A DNA stretch of 64,000 nt, taken from positions 11,795 through 75,794 of the forward strand of contig VTPC01090462.1 of NCBI GenBank assembly GCA_011009095.1, read 5' to 3'. Position 1 is the first letter of the stretch. Every line of letters starts with the position of its first letter. The position numbers were made by a program, and so were the translations under genes. Below the pieces are notes generated by a model. It was not told the origin of the DNA. It made no database searches and saw only the letters and a list, made by a program, of their open reading frames with translations. This DNA comes from Ignelater luminosus. Taxonomy: Eukaryota > Arthropoda > Insecta > Coleoptera > Elateridae. Shown piece by piece: positions 45,944 to 59,870 of the stretch.

Positions 45944-48900
45944 TCTCATATAAAAAATATCAAAATAGTTTTGATACCATCTTGAATTTTCAACTCGTTG
46001 CACCAGAATTGACATGCGTATGAAATACATTTGAGACTTACCAAAGAGAAATTCCTAAAGCTATACAAGTACAGTATAACTTGGAAACATTCTATTTTTA
46101 TTGAAACTATGACATGAACATGCCTAAACATATTTCCACAATACAGTCAATATAACTCTAAATAAACTAGTCACGAAGCCGGTAGTCTAGAAATCATATA
46201 GCAACATTCATTAGAATATCAAGAAGGTTAGAGAAAAAATAGAAAAACTCACAGATACTGTAAAATGTTGCTAGATTTTGGTCAACATAACTACTAGAGC
46301 ATATCTAAATTTAGTTAGAATAGTTAGTTAAATTACATGCAAACAAAATCTAACAGCTAACCTTATCGGCCCAATTTGTATTTTCCAGACTACTAACGCC
46401 ATTAGCAAATACATTCTACATTTTACATAAACATATCTATTAACAAGATCTAGTAAAATCTTCAGAATGGAAATACGTTTTTCCGAATCTACATAGTTGC
46501 ATCGAAATTTTCCAAACTTAGTTAATTACGAGTATAAGAAATTTTAGACTTGCCCTATTTATAATTGCCCGCCATGCCTTTCGATGTAGCTCCCTTGCGA
46601 CTGAACACTTTGACTTCTGTGCTATCTCAAAACGTCGTTCTACGAGCTGCATTTTCAGTTTCAGGAAAAAAAGGAGTGAGAAGGGTGATGATAATGGTGA
46701 TGGTGAAGTTCCAGGCCGCATTCTGAGTAGCATTCATGTTTAAACGTCAATCAGAAACAACAAGCATACATAACGGTCACCAACAAATGTATAGATTGTC
46801 CATAAGAACAGTCGCCGCATCATCCACCAAATTTGCAACATTGTAGAATTTCATACTGTGAGTTTCTCACTAATGATTTGAATATATCGTGTTGTTGCTA
46901 AGTTCGTCTTTAGGTTTTTGATCAGCGACCAAACCATTTTGAAGTGTGCAGGTAGCTAATTTTTATCTCTAGGTTCACTACAAGAGAAAAAATGATAAGA
47001 AGGCAAATAAGGAGCACAACAAAACAGTCTTTGGCAGCCAATAACATGCTGTTTTGTTGCACCAGCTCGCTAGATTTATTCTCTTGTAACATGTAAGTCA
47101 AAGATTACCTATTGCTTTAAGAATTTATCCCAAAGAGGACTATCTATGTTTTGGAAAATTGAAACCATTATATGAGTACTTTAGTTTTAAATACTCCTAC
47201 AAAGTTCTGGTAATCGTTAAATCAGATGTCAATTCAATTGGTAGTTAGTTATACTTTCGTGATTTTTTTCCTAGATTGGACTGTATGAGAAATTTCAACA
47301 AAACATTTTTCAAAAAGGCTGCTATAGATACCATGTAGAGCTGGTAAGAACACAGCAAAGCGATTATTGAACTTGAATCAGATGCAAACAAACAAACACA
47401 GAATTTTAAATGTGTTATAACAAGGATACTTGGGTACAGTTTGACAATGCAATATCAAAAATATCATCTGTTCATGTATGTAATATGTTCGGGCAAGTTT
47501 GAGAATTGTACCCCAGATACTCAAATTGGTTACGTTTGAAGAGGAATGTGTTATTCAAATCGCATCCAGAACAGAGTTTGAAGTATCAAAGAATCACGTT
47601 TTAGGAACATTGAAGTAGAATCTCAACGTCAAACAACACAACTGTCTTAGTTCACCATTCACCTAGAACTACCAAAACTGCCAAATACTATTCTTTGGCC
47701 AAAAAACAAAAAATGGTTGATGTAGATATCATTCAATGTGGTTTAGGAAGAAATGTTTGATCAAACCTACTACTATCATACTGCTAAACGAGTGATGCTT
47801 TAGCTTTTTTTTTTTGAGTTCTGATTGCAATGAACAATGAAATCTCATTTGGGATTAGTTCAAAAACATTTCATCTAGTAGTGAGACTAGCAGAATCTTA
47901 TTTATGTGAGGCCAAAGCCTTAGGGTTCCCAAATACTCCATGCCAATGGTAAAGACGGCATTTCAAAGTCAAAATCTGCAAATAACTGAATAGAAATAAT
48001 TAGTTTTCCAATTATGTAGCATCATCATCATTATTATTATTAGTAATATTAATTCTTGATCTTATCGACTTGTTATGCTCCTTGAGATATTTTTGTAATT
48101 TCTTTTAATGTTACGTAAATGTAGCTCATACGTTTCTTATTGTTGTTATTCCCTCTTGTTCCAGAAATGCATAGGTAAACAGTTCCAAAAATTTAATAAT
48201 TAATCTCAGGTACGGTCTTGCATATCTGCATTCCTAAAAAATTTAACTTTTGAGAATTTAATTTCATCGGTCACGGGTCACTTTATTTATATTTTAGTAT
48301 TTTAACAAACATTTCTCGGAAAATAAAATAAAATGTTAATTATTTGAACAAGAAAATCCTCAAGATATTATCTACTAAATAATATTGAAGAATTTTTAAG
48401 TCTGAGTACAATCTGTACACAAAGCTCATAATAGCATCTTTAATAAAGAACTTACAAATTGGGAAGTACCCTTTAATCATATTGAACGTACCTTCAATGA
48501 TTGGTGGAACAAAAAGTCACACAGAGTTATTGTTATTACAATGACCAATAATATTTGAGTTTTCGATGGGTACGCTTTTTTAAGCAAATCCGCCATCTTG
48601 GTGTATAAATTAATATTTTTCAGTTTATGTATTAAGAAATCAATTTTAAAGTACGAAATGATAAAATTTTCTTCTAGATTAAACTTCAAATGATTACAAG
48701 ATTACAAGTCTGACCATGAGCTATTTACTTTATCTTTAAACAAAAAAAAAAAGATATGAAATGCCGCTAAAAATGATGTTTCATAAAAAGACTTTAAAGT
48801 CGTCTTTAATTACTTGTTCATAAGATGAAATTAATTTTGTCTTTTAAATTTCAATATTCTACATTCTAAAAGAGATTTGCTGCCATAATAAACAATATTT

Positions 48901-49380
48901 AACTAAAAACAAAGTTGTAAAACCACGACGTTATTGCGTAATTAACACTTCACGGTATTACTTTTATTGCCCCGTATAAATTAATTTGTAAAGTTGAGTT
49001 AATTAAGTAGTTGTTGTATTTTAAGTTTTATAAGAAATTCAATGATTATAAATTTATAATGAATACTCAATTTTAGATTGCACAGTACACAGCGCACAAA
49101 GTCAACAAGTAAATTGATCTCCCCTTTACACTTTTAAATGCAAATTCATATTAGCGTCTTTTCCTATTGAGTCGTGACTAAGAGCATTGGCTAACGGTTA
49201 CAAAACAATCAGAAAGGTTGCTTTTGCTTTTTTGTTTTCTTCCTTCATTTAAAAGATGATTTTTTTACCCCTGCCACTTTCATGTAGCAGGTTTCGTTTT
49301 TAGTTTGTATTTTTCCGACGAATGAAACTGTAATAAAAAGTATAGGCTTGTCCTTGTATTTAAAAAAATATGTGTACACT
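45944..49380. other. intron 1 sequence, no gene
   Basis: Mixed-composition DNA (46.1-48.0 kb), probably old mobile sequence, then AT-rich DNA. A T-rich run at 47803-47814 and CAT/ATT triplet repeats at about 48023-48045 are present. Confidence 0.45.
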
Positions 49381-49525
49381 ACGTGGTATATGTGGACATC
49401 ACACCGGTCTAACGTTTTATCTTATCAACAGCGTGACCCAACCGGGCTTGGTCTTATCATACGTAAACATAGCTCACCTGGATAACGTTGTAAAGTAATA
49501 ATAGGTAATAGGCATCCGGTGTACA
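49381..49525. promoter_or_regulatory. GATA-motif cluster, candidate enhancer
   Basis: Four GATAA/TTATC cores lie within 69 bp (49417-49421, 49422-49426, 49454-49458, 49481-49485). The last directly follows the E-box CACCTG. The patch is of higher complexity than its AT-rich surroundings. GATA-factor input is inferred. Confidence 0.35.
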
Positions 49526-49659
49526 GTTTTTAGTGTATTACGAATCAAATATTTCCTTTTAAATAAAATTAGGGTTTAACATTTCTAGGTAATGTTTGAC
49601 GTTTTTTTAATACAGTCGCATAGTTTTGCACTGGGTCATTCTCATTAATACAGTACGGG

Positions 49660-49686
49660 AAAAATAAAATAAAATAAAATAAAATA
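49660..49686 (+). repeat. (AAAAT)5 microsatellite
   Basis: About five uninterrupted AAAAT units. Confidence 0.9.
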
Positions 49687-49689
49687 ATC

Positions 49690-50590
49690 TGTTGTGTTGG
49701 TATACTTAGATTACTAGAAGATTGAATTCAATTTTCTTAATTATTTACCGGTTTCATTTATAAAATTCTTTCTAATCCCTCTTCCTATAATTAATGAATT
49801 TTTAAGTGCTAACTTTCAGCAGCTATTTTAGTAATACCATGTGTCCATCTGCAAGATTACTCATAATTTTTTCCAGAACTTGCTGGTCGAGAAGAATAAC
49901 AAAAATATAAATAAAACACATTTAGGTAGCCGATGATGGTTCATTTTGTTATGCATCAAATAATTTTGGTTATGACGAAATAATTCATTTTTTGATTAGC
50001 TATAACAGAAAATTTAGAAATCTTGTTGTTCTAATAGTCTCAATCTGAGAAAAACCAAAATTTCAAGAGCACAAATACAATATGTAATCTATCAAAAATT
50101 GTACCTAAATCAGAACGTCTTTAAATATAGAATGTAGACCTAATAGGTATAGAAAAACGCAACTTTACTGGCTGAAGTTGAATAACCAAATAAACAATTA
50201 TTAAGCATTTTAAATCTCATTTCTATATAAGGAACAATTTAGAATTTATTAAAAATCAAATGTTGAGCAATCTTTAAAAATGCCTTTATTTCCCTGGTTT
50301 CAATCTGAAGAAAAAGCAGAGTGCCCAAATTTGAACGTGTTGTAAGTACGAAATCTAGACTACTAATTACTGACAACATTTTACGTCCAGAAGGAAAAAA
50401 CTATAATTTTACTAAAGTTCCTAAAAGATATCTGAAACAAGAAGAAAGTTACTAAGGGTAGAGAGTAAGCAGTTCTGTTCCCGCTGAATAAAAAAACAAT
50501 AATAGGTTTGTAACGATTAGCATAGTAGAAAAATTATTTTAAATCAATACTACGAAAGACATTACAAATTTGGTTGAACACAATTTGCTC
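49690..50590. other. intron 1 sequence, no gene
   Basis: AT-rich to mixed DNA leading into LINE remnants. No readable motif. Confidence 0.5.
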
Positions 50591-51385
50591 GAGGCAGGGT
50601 TTAGACCAGGGGTCATACTGGCTGGTGTACCTAAAGGCAAAATCAGAAAAACTAAATTTCGAGCAAACATCTAACTAAATAATTTAGTCTTGACGTTGGA
50701 GCTTGAAAGTATGCGAACGTGTTTTGTAGTCAGTACTAGCCAATTTGGTCAATCAATCAAAAACTTATAAGAAATAAAATGCTACTAGAGTGCTTATCTT
50801 TATACCGTCTATGTGGTTGTGAATAGTGGATTATCAGAATAAAACAATGTTCAAGGATGCAGGCATGCAAAACGAACTTCCTGCCAAAAGACAGAGTTCG
50901 TAATGATAAGTTTAGATGTATCTAGACCTGCCTTCTATTTTGAAGATCGAGGAAAGACGATAACTGGATGATTTAAACATCTGCGTTTTTAGAAATATAT
51001 ACTCCAGAGAATGGTGTGGAAAGAAGTATTGGAAAGAGAGTTAGGCCATGACACAAAAGATTATGCAAGATCTAAACGTGAAGATTTACGCGATAATATG
51101 GAGTAGTACGTATTTGACCTAACTGTACATTGTGATAGAGGTAGACGAACGAAAGCTGATACAAATACGAAAATGCAGTAAGTAGACAGAATTCGTAATA
51201 ATAATAGTAATAATACCAGAAGTGGTCTGGCATTACTCTTATGTTGAGGGTTGTGAAGCGCTGTTAGGATAATCTTTCTATTTGTAGCAGAAGAGACTCC
51301 AAAGAAGTTCTGGGATGAAGAAGTTGAACTCAAGGAAAAATGTACGAAGAATGATGCAAGATCAAAAGCTATGGATGAACTCTGA
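50591..51385 (+). pseudogene. decayed LINE remnants, RT fragment plus two C-terminal pieces
   Basis: Positions 50591-50611 read EAGFRPG, the conserved reverse-transcriptase QAGFRPG motif. Positions 51011-51106 read MVWKEVLERELGHDTKDYAR and then SKREDLRDN. Positions 51293-51385 read ETPKKFWDEEVELKEKCTKN and then DARSKAMDEL. The latter two are alternative copies of the same C-terminal pattern (GRPKKRW.DEVE.DL......ARSKAQDR.EW). Finding the pattern twice implies at least two insertions or a duplication. All frames are broken. Confidence 0.65.
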
Positions 51386-51771
51386 AGCTCAATTGTTGTT
51401 GGGTTTGCTTCTGATTATCACTTATAAAATATATAGAACAATTTTAGGTCACCAATTGTGATTATTATTAAACTGAGAATGTAACTCTCTAATGATATGG
51501 TAGGAAAAATTAAACCTCAAGGCTAAATTGACTAGTAAAACGGCAAAATACGTTGACAATGATAGAATTGCCTTTGATCCCCTCTGCTCTAACAACACAA
51601 TAATTCTAAAATGATGTTTATTGGTAGCTTGCAGTCTTGAATTAAAGTTTTTGTGGGTTTTGCAGTATTCAATTTTCTTTCTTCTTTTTTTCTTGCTTTA
51701 GCTTCGCACAATCCTCTGTGATCTCCTCTGAGCATTGTTACACAGTTTATATTTCGTTTTAGACAATAAGC

Positions 51772-52117
51772 TTCGATAGAGTAGCCAAAAATGTTTTATG
51801 GGAAATTTTGATTGAAAGGAAGATGAATGTAGAAAACTAATTAAAGCAATAAAGGTATATGGTTTATTGAAGGCCTTATACGAAATGAACTTTCTACGAT
51901 TAATTGTTCTCAAAACAAGGAAGCGGTGACTTTTCTGTCGAGATCTGTAGAAGGCTGACAACTGGATATAGTTTGGACATTTCAGTTTGCAGCAGAATAG
52001 ATTTCAAAGAAGGTATGTGAAGCAAAAATGTCAGGTGAGCCTAGATGAAGAATTTGTTCCTAGCGAAAACCAAGAATGAGTTAGGCCAAGGTACGCAGAA
52101 TAATGCAAGATCAAAGA
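51772..52117 (+). pseudogene. decayed LINE reverse-transcriptase fragment
   Basis: Positions 51772-51832 read FDRVAKNVLWEILIERKMN and continue after a frameshift as LIKAIKVY. This matches the conserved KAFDRV...LW.IL...G....LI.AI..MY segment of non-LTR reverse transcriptases. Near 52078-52117 ELGQGTQNNARSK repeats the C-terminal motif seen at 51041-51080. The piece between lacks the catalytic YADD region, so it is a deleted copy. Confidence 0.7.
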
Positions 52118-55100
52118 CAGAAGGATTAAATATTGAAAGCAGCTACTAATAAGATTGAACTCAAAATAGGAAAACATCAAAAAACTTCAGTAACTCGGTT
52201 ATTTACCCAACAGATAAAAATGCTAAAATTTAATTAGAACATTTTGCTTTTTGGAAATATTTTCAAGCACCACCATGAACCCATTGAAGCATGAAACGGT
52301 ACAACAGGAAGATAGAATGTAATCAATAAATATAGAAAAATATTATATCAGAACAGCTCTTTCTTTCTTCGTAAAATCCATCTTTTGTTTTGTATATTTG
52401 GCGAAATGGGACTATCTAATGTTTTGGCCGACTGCAAGATAAAAAGTATGGATCTAGTTCGTATACCAAATATACCATTGGATGGGAAAACTAGACTCAA
52501 TTAGTCTCTAAAATGAACACAAAATCAGTCACGATCCTCAAAGAGTTGAGTAGTGTTGTAGTACTTTTCTGAAAGTATGGTAAGTTATGTTGGCAAAATG
52601 GGAAAAAGAAATTTTAAAAAGCAGAACACTGAAATTGTCATAAAATCATGAGAAACGGACTAAGTATCAGTATGAAGTGGAGGTTATTGCAATAGAATGT
52701 GGCCATTTAGAGGTCACTAATTTTGCAAAACAAACTTTTGGATTGAAGAGAAGATTATAGTGCACGTCGTATAAAAATTTAAATCAAGAGCAATGATAAA
52801 TCAAACTGAAAGGGCAATGAAAAGAAAACAGAATTCAATTAGTTTAAAGAAGGATGTGCTAACTAGAAATATCTGTTATCATAAGTATTTCAGAAGAAAG
52901 TTTGGAGTAAACCCTTTTATCTTGTCGATAACAACCAAGGTAAGGTGATAAATTTTACTAGTATTTGTTTTTATAATGAATTTAGTTATCTTTGTATTCT
53001 AATCTCTACCATAGAAGTCTTTTTATGAAGTCACGCCAAACGTTCAATATTATAAACGACTAAAAATCCATGTAGAGATGTATAGGGTGATTACTGATTA
53101 GTGACTATAATCACTAGATTATTACTGATGCGCACAAAAAGGGTTCAGGTCTTTCAGTTGTACTATTTTACGGAGCAACTTCAATTACTTAATTCGCAGC
53201 TGATTATTAACATTTAGTACTGTCGCCTGAAAAGTTTGTCCGAAATAATGTGCAATAGACAATACAAAAACACTGAATGAAATTAAATTCTCTTTAATTT
53301 CTTACTCGGATGCATATTTATATGATATAATACGCTTAACAAATTCAATTAGGGCAATGATGGTTTTACACATTTTCCTAGGATTAATACATGTATGTAT
53401 TACCTATCGTACATTCAATTCCTCTAATTAATTAAATTGATGTAAATATTATTGTATCAATAATAATGATTGCAATCGTAATAGACGGGGAAATTTGTTA
53501 ACTCCAACTTAATTATTTTTATAATCTAAATTAGTATATTGCCTTTGTAGGAACAGCTTAATTAAATAATAAATTAATTAATTATCTAGCTTTTGAAGGT
53601 ACCGATTATTAGTAAACAGGAACCTGTAAAAAATATTTGACCAAAGAATTTGAATTTTTGATTTTTAGAAATCATTTTGATAAATTTTTTTTCTTTATTT
53701 CATTATATCAGTAATGTACACTTTGTTGAGTTCATTAATCTTAAACTATAAAAGAAAAAACAGCTATTGATGATATCAGAATATTATCAGTTTCGTTAGT
53801 ATGTGAAAAAACTTTAATTGATATAAAAGTTAAACCCTTTTTCTTTTATTATACAAGTCGGAGAACTTCTATTAAAGAGAAAATTACAATAATTTCAATC
53901 GATGACAGATTTATTACATAATAAAAATATTCGATAACCTTAAGCAAACCTTCGTAGATTATAAAAATTAAAGTTTCACATAGAACTTTTATGCTTTGAA
54001 AGTAAAGAGGTTGCCGGACAAGGTATTAAACTTTATAAACCGTACATTTTGACAAGTGTCGGGGTGAAATTGTAAAAATGCTATAAAAAAGTTTATTTCT
54101 TTAAACTTTTATGTATGTGTAAAATGCAGGTCTTTGTACTCCGGACACATCATCAAGTTGTGTATAGACGTGTATAAAAACAGTGGCCATTTATTTTACT
54201 GCAGAACAATTGCAGAAGAGATGCGAAGAAAACGAAGACTTATTATAAAAGCTAGAGAAACGTTTGTGTTTGCCTTATATATAAAGTAGTTTTAAGCAAT
54301 ACAACAACACCAAAGGAATAGGAAGATGGGATGTATAAAAATGCAAGAAATACACGAGACAACCCACTAAGGGTCCTACGGCATATCACGAGTTAACTTA
54401 CGTTCGCGAGTAAATTTTAAATCAATTTAGGTAAATAATCCTACGCTTACTGCAGCGACCAGGTAAGTTTATAAATACGAGCTTGACATTTCCTTTTGCC
54501 CATAATTTCTTTGAAGAAGTACGTTTCATACAGTCTTCTTAAAAGCTGCACGAATTTATAGTTGCAATTGAAATATTTATTATCTTTCAACTTATTCAAG
54601 GGTTTGAAGGAAAAAAGATTCTTACACACATTAATTTAATAAACTGTTCTGTAAATGTGCAAATTTATAATAGCGTAATCTAGCAACACAATCTAAGAAG
54701 TTAACGGATTTAATTACACCTATTAACACTTAATCATTGGTAATCGTGAAGCATGACAGCTATTATTTTAAATTACATGATCGCAGGAAAAACTGCAATG
54801 CAATAACATGGAATTAATTATGTTGATGTTTTACAAATTAGATAAATGGAAAGAAAACAAAATCTAATTATTTCATTTTTAAATTATAAAATGGACAATG
54901 AGTAGTTGGTAAATTAAGGATTCCAACAATTATGCATAAATACACAGATAAAAAGTAAATTTGAGCAGATTTTGACAGGGCACCATTAAATGCGGGTTTA
55001 CAAAGTTGTTTCATTACAAGAGAAATGCAGAGATAGATAAACACATAGACAAAGTATGATTAAGCTAAAAGAAAATAAAAATTAAAAGTAGTTAAGCAAA

Positions 55101-56290
55101 GACAAACTGTAGATTCACAGGCAATGCAAAATCTCTTCACGCATTCTTGAACTATAGTACAAAATGAGGTTAACTTGGAGATTTCTGGCACTATTGAGAG
55201 CACCATTTTGATACAGTTTCTCATACTTATCTCCTCATTTCATTTTTGGTCTTCACGTCATCTTATTCAGCGTGTTTCAACCTTTTTATCTAAATGCCAT
55301 ATGGAGACTCCTATCTTACTAGTTGTCTTGGCCCAGCTTATTGACAGTCGCCTTTCTAATTGCAAATTCATCACATACGGCCCACAAGGACCAATCTTAG
55401 CCCTGTATTATTTATCAAAACTTCTGTACATTCGTGCAGTACAACAAAACCAAATGTTTTTTTAACAAATTTCTACACACTTTCATCGATCTGCCTAGGA
55501 AATCCCGAAAACACTTGTAGTAACTATTTAATAACAAAAAGCTTTAACTACAAAATAATTTAATTAATTAAATGTCGGAAGTAATAATAATAAGTTTTGA
55601 TAATGCCATTTTTATAATTACATACATAACCTGTAATCTAATCAATAAATAGAGTTCATTAATATTATTTTAATTTAAATGTCAAACTCTATCAACGAAA
55701 TAAAAGTCGCTGTTCTGTTCAATTTTAAAAGTTCAAACGCACAGTTGATTAAATTAATTTGTTAAGACATCTCGATTTACATGCGAGTACGAGCAGTACA
55801 AAAATTGAGAAGAACCTTAATATTTATTTTTTAATGTGATGCAATAATTACAAACGATCTTTCTATTCAATAACGTAAAATTACACCAAAACGTAATTTT
55901 AATAATCCCAGCAATTATTTAGATACGGCCGATATTAACACAGTTTACCTGACCCTAATTCATCATTAAGACTATTTTCCACACCTTGCAATACTGTCGT
56001 TTACAGCCACATACGAAGTTAATGATTTAAAGTTTATATTCCTTAACAGTAATTAATTAGACGTAACACTAGAATTTATAGCTTAATAAGATTCAATACG
56101 TGCTTTTTGTAATTATACGCTCAGTCACATCCTTTCAATGTAATAAAACAATAAAATACAACTGGTAATTCACCTGACCGCTATAATAATAGGTTGACAT
56201 TTAAGAGAAAAGGACCGTCATAAAGTTGACCTAAACACTCACTTCGTACAATAAAACGTCGTACGGTTAATCAAATTAAGAAATTGAAAC
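52118..56290. other. intron 1 sequence, no gene
   Basis: Mixed DNA to 53.1 kb, then AT-rich. A TATAGGGTGATTA word near 53085 resembles the CAGGGTGT element ends loosely and forms GTGATTA/TAATCAC with sequence about 12 bp away. Frames at 55175-55465 and 55360-55563 lack motifs. Confidence 0.45.
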
Positions 56291-56515
56291 AAAAGGTTGA
56301 AGAAAATTAGGGATCCGGGAAGTTTGAGGAAGTTTTTAAGGCTTATCCGAATTAAAAGCGAATCTCCAGTGACCTTTAAAATTGCAGGTCAGGCCACGGT
56401 GGTCCAAGCCTCAAGGAATTGCTGTTCCAAATGGCTGCGCTTCGGTGGACTTCTACGCTCAGCGTAACTCCGGTGGCATATTGTGTCCAGTTAGGACAAA
56501 CTTGTAAAGCTGAAT
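56290..56515. promoter_or_regulatory. complex intronic island, candidate enhancer
   Basis: A sharply GC-richer patch with varied sequence (for example CAGGCCACGGTGGTCC near 56391) stands between AT-rich flanks. No coding frame is convincing. Confidence 0.35.
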
Positions 56516-58550
56516 AATAGTAAAGTTAAGGTCGATTCTTTCTAGAGATATTGACATTTACATATTTAAATTTTTTCTCGATAAAACTACTTTCGAAATT
56601 CGAATAAAAATAATATTTGCTGTTAACGGCAGCTTGAGAAAAGCCTTTGAAGATTGAAACTACATTTTAGTTTCGTTCTATTTTTTGCTCTTAAGTAAAT
56701 ATAGTTGTTTATTAGAAGATTGGAAGTTTCAGAGTTTTTCTTTGACGAAATTGAACTTAAAGATGGTTTCACGAAATGTGTATTACTTGTTAATCTAATT
56801 AAATTATTACGCAATGTAATTACCTACAAAGCATAAACATAGAAGCCTTAAAGCATTTCATAACATATTCTAAGTAAGTGCTTAGTACGATGTAATTCAA
56901 TATTCAAATCTGCTTGCGTTAAACTGCAGAACACTTACAGTTTGTTACTTACCATTAATTCTGAGAATAATTTGTCATTGAGTATTTCACAAAAAGATTA
57001 TTATTATCGATTTACTGATACTCGATTTTTTGAGTTCTTTGGACGTTTCAATACAATCCTGCAATAGTAAGAGTAACTTATGAGAAGATACAGGTTTCCG
57101 GTACTTTTCAGTAAATGGAGTTGTTTGGATATTTCAGTTTTGAGATCACACCTCAAACGTCCGAATTTAATTGTTTGGCTGTTTTTGCTCAAAACTTGTT
57201 TTGTGTGTTGTCATATCAGGACTAGATTGAGGATGTACATAATGCTTTCAAAATAACAACTGTCATCAATCATTTTGGATCACTTGGTACATTCAATCCA
57301 AGCATTTGTAGAATCTCAATCTCAACCTTCAGCTTAACTCATTATATCTTTATCAGCAAGACATTGCAATTTTGCGTAGGTCCCAAGTATGGCCACTATT
57401 GATTCTTTTGTTTTACAATATCTAGCTTTAATCTAAATGGTAATATCGAGCTAAAAATGTCCTTTTAATTTATACTCACAGTCTGAATTTCATCAGCTTC
57501 AAGTTTAAAAAGAGGAATAAGTCTAGATTCCGAGATTCATCATTTTGATATAAGTAAGCAGGGTCTTTTTGGCCAACTTTCTTTCAAATATAAATTACAA
57601 AATTACAAACTCACCTAATTTCACCTAATCCTTAGCCAAAGCTACCGCTGCTAGTTTCGTTGCTACTTCTTAGTAACCTCACGTTGGGCACCAGTGTTTG
57701 TCATCTAAATTAGGTAAAAATATTCATAACTAAAGTATCTGATAGCAAAAGAATGCAATAAACTCATTTGGGACAATAATATCATAGATCTCAAATAAGA
57801 AAAAGTGAACAAAGGATAGAAATGAAATAGAAATAAAATAACAATTTTTGAGGCTACACAGATATCAAGTTTAATTAAATTAAGTCATCACATAACACGA
57901 GCAACTTCTCAATCAATATATTGAAATGTAAAAATAAAAAAGCAAAAATTTGCTAGTAATAAATTAATCAATTCGTGCCACACGTCTTCAAGATCATCTA
58001 GCAATCGATGGAAAAACTTACTTGTGTATAGCTAGCTTATAATAAACAAGATTAATGTTTAAAACTAGGGAGGGAAATAATAATAATAATAAAAACAAGT
58101 TAAGTTTGTTAGCAACCAATTGAGGATTATAAAAAAAGAGAATTCTGCATCTCTTTTAAATTTTGTAACATTGTGAACTCCATTCGGTATAATAAATGAG
58201 ATGTTCTGTGTTGTAAAACAGCAGTTAAGCAGTTGGAACATATTTTTTAAAACTTTTAAGACTGTTATAAAATGTAAGGAAAACGAGCTGTTTTACATCA
58301 TTTAAAAAAATTCTTCCACATTTAGAATTCCTTTTTAATATCAATAATCTTCAGTTTATATTTTACGAGAAATGTTAAAGCTTTCAATAGATAATTAATT
58401 AGTCAGGCAGTTAAAATGTAAAGCTTGTATTAAGGAGTTGATGAAATTTACGTTGACAAATTTTATATCTTCGACCACCCAAACGCATTCAAAATAAAAC
58501 AAACATCCTCGATATTAACTTGGACACTATTCCTTTGAGAGTTTATTGCT
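56515..58550. other. intron 1 sequence, no gene
   Basis: AT-rich DNA; an (AAT) run lies at about 58076-58092. Confidence 0.5.
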
Positions 58551-58554
58551 TGAA

Positions 58555-58680
58555 AGTGTGTACGCTACTTCTGATGTTTTTATACACTTATGACGACGAT
58601 GGCCGACTCTTTCTGCTGGCCATAACCGCAAATAGGCGTGATGCATGCTTGACCACAGTTTAACCTAAAGTACAACTGCT
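58555..58680. promoter_or_regulatory. complex intronic island with Runt-type sites
   Basis: Near 58620-58660, AACCGCA and GACCACA both fit the Runt/RUNX consensus RACCRCA within about 40 bp. The second overlaps a TGACCA word, the known vertebrate BCL11A target, which would permit self-regulation. The motifs are short, so this is suggestive only. Confidence 0.3.
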
Positions 58681-59699
58681 GGCTTTCGTTTTAGTGTTGC
58701 CTTAATGTTATTCTAGGAAATTTATTATTGTTAGATAGTTAAGGTTATTTAATTTATTAAACGCAAAAAAGTGTGTAATATTGTCATTTATATTATTACG
58801 AGACCATCTGCTGCTTTTCCATTCTCTGTAAATTGATTTCTTTATCTGAAGGTGAGGTGAACGTAAATTGTATTCGTTTTTTCCATGCTAAAAAAGAAAA
58901 TTAGATATTCCAGTCAACATTTTCTCTTTGCTTTTTTATTAGGTAGGTATAAAGAAATATTTTCAATACCATGATAATGCGCAAAAAATTATTGTAAAAC
59001 CCTGAAAATGATTTATTTAAAATTTACATTCCTCGACTTTCGTTTTATTTGTTTTTGATGGTCATGTAGTGGTCATTGAAAATGCAGTCCGCAGTGCAGC
59101 CAACACAATCCAAGTTGGCTCCTTCCCAAACTACACAGACATGCAATATAAATAACACCCTTAAATATTAAACAGACTCGAAAGCGGGAAATTGGTAAAT
59201 CTTGCAATTGCCATTAGCAACTAGACAAAACTGTATTTTATCAATAGGATTGGAATAATAAGTCTGATTGTGAGTAGACCATCCATATACGTAAATAAAT
59301 AAATAACTCGAGTTGAAATTATTTATTTTGCATTAATAAGAGACTTGTAATAATAAACCATGGCAATATTTAGTGTGGTCACTGTAAAGTGAGATATGGC
59401 CAAGTATCCGTGTGTATTTGCATAACTGCCTTTAAATGACACATACATGATACTCGAGAAGTACGTAGAAGAAATTGCTTATATTTAAATTCTATCAGAT
59501 AAAGTGTTTACATTGAGTTATGCTCAAGCTATTATACTGATAAGAAATAAATATGGAATCTTTGAGGGTTATCTATTATTACACAATTTATTACGATTTA
59601 CCTGACCATTTAAAGAAAAAAATAAAATGAAAAGTAATTAATGAATGCCTGAAATTAAGTGTTTAGTAGTTAAGTTTAAATTAAAAGAATTCGCCTACT

Positions 59700-59870
59700 C
59701 GGTCACTATAACATTAAGAAGGCTTGTACGAAGATGTCGTGTCCATAACTTAGCATCCTCATCATTGCACGATCTGACGTGGTGCATGTAGAAGCGGTCG
59801 CATGTCTCACAATTCTCACTATAAAAACAATTTTCGAAATTAAAATGCGGAGACTTATGCACCACCTAAT
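59700..59870. promoter_or_regulatory. complex intronic island with 9-bp inverted repeat
   Basis: GTGGTGCAT (59779-59787) and ATGCACCAC (59857-59865) are exact reverse complements 69 bp apart in a GC-richer patch. Confidence 0.35.
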
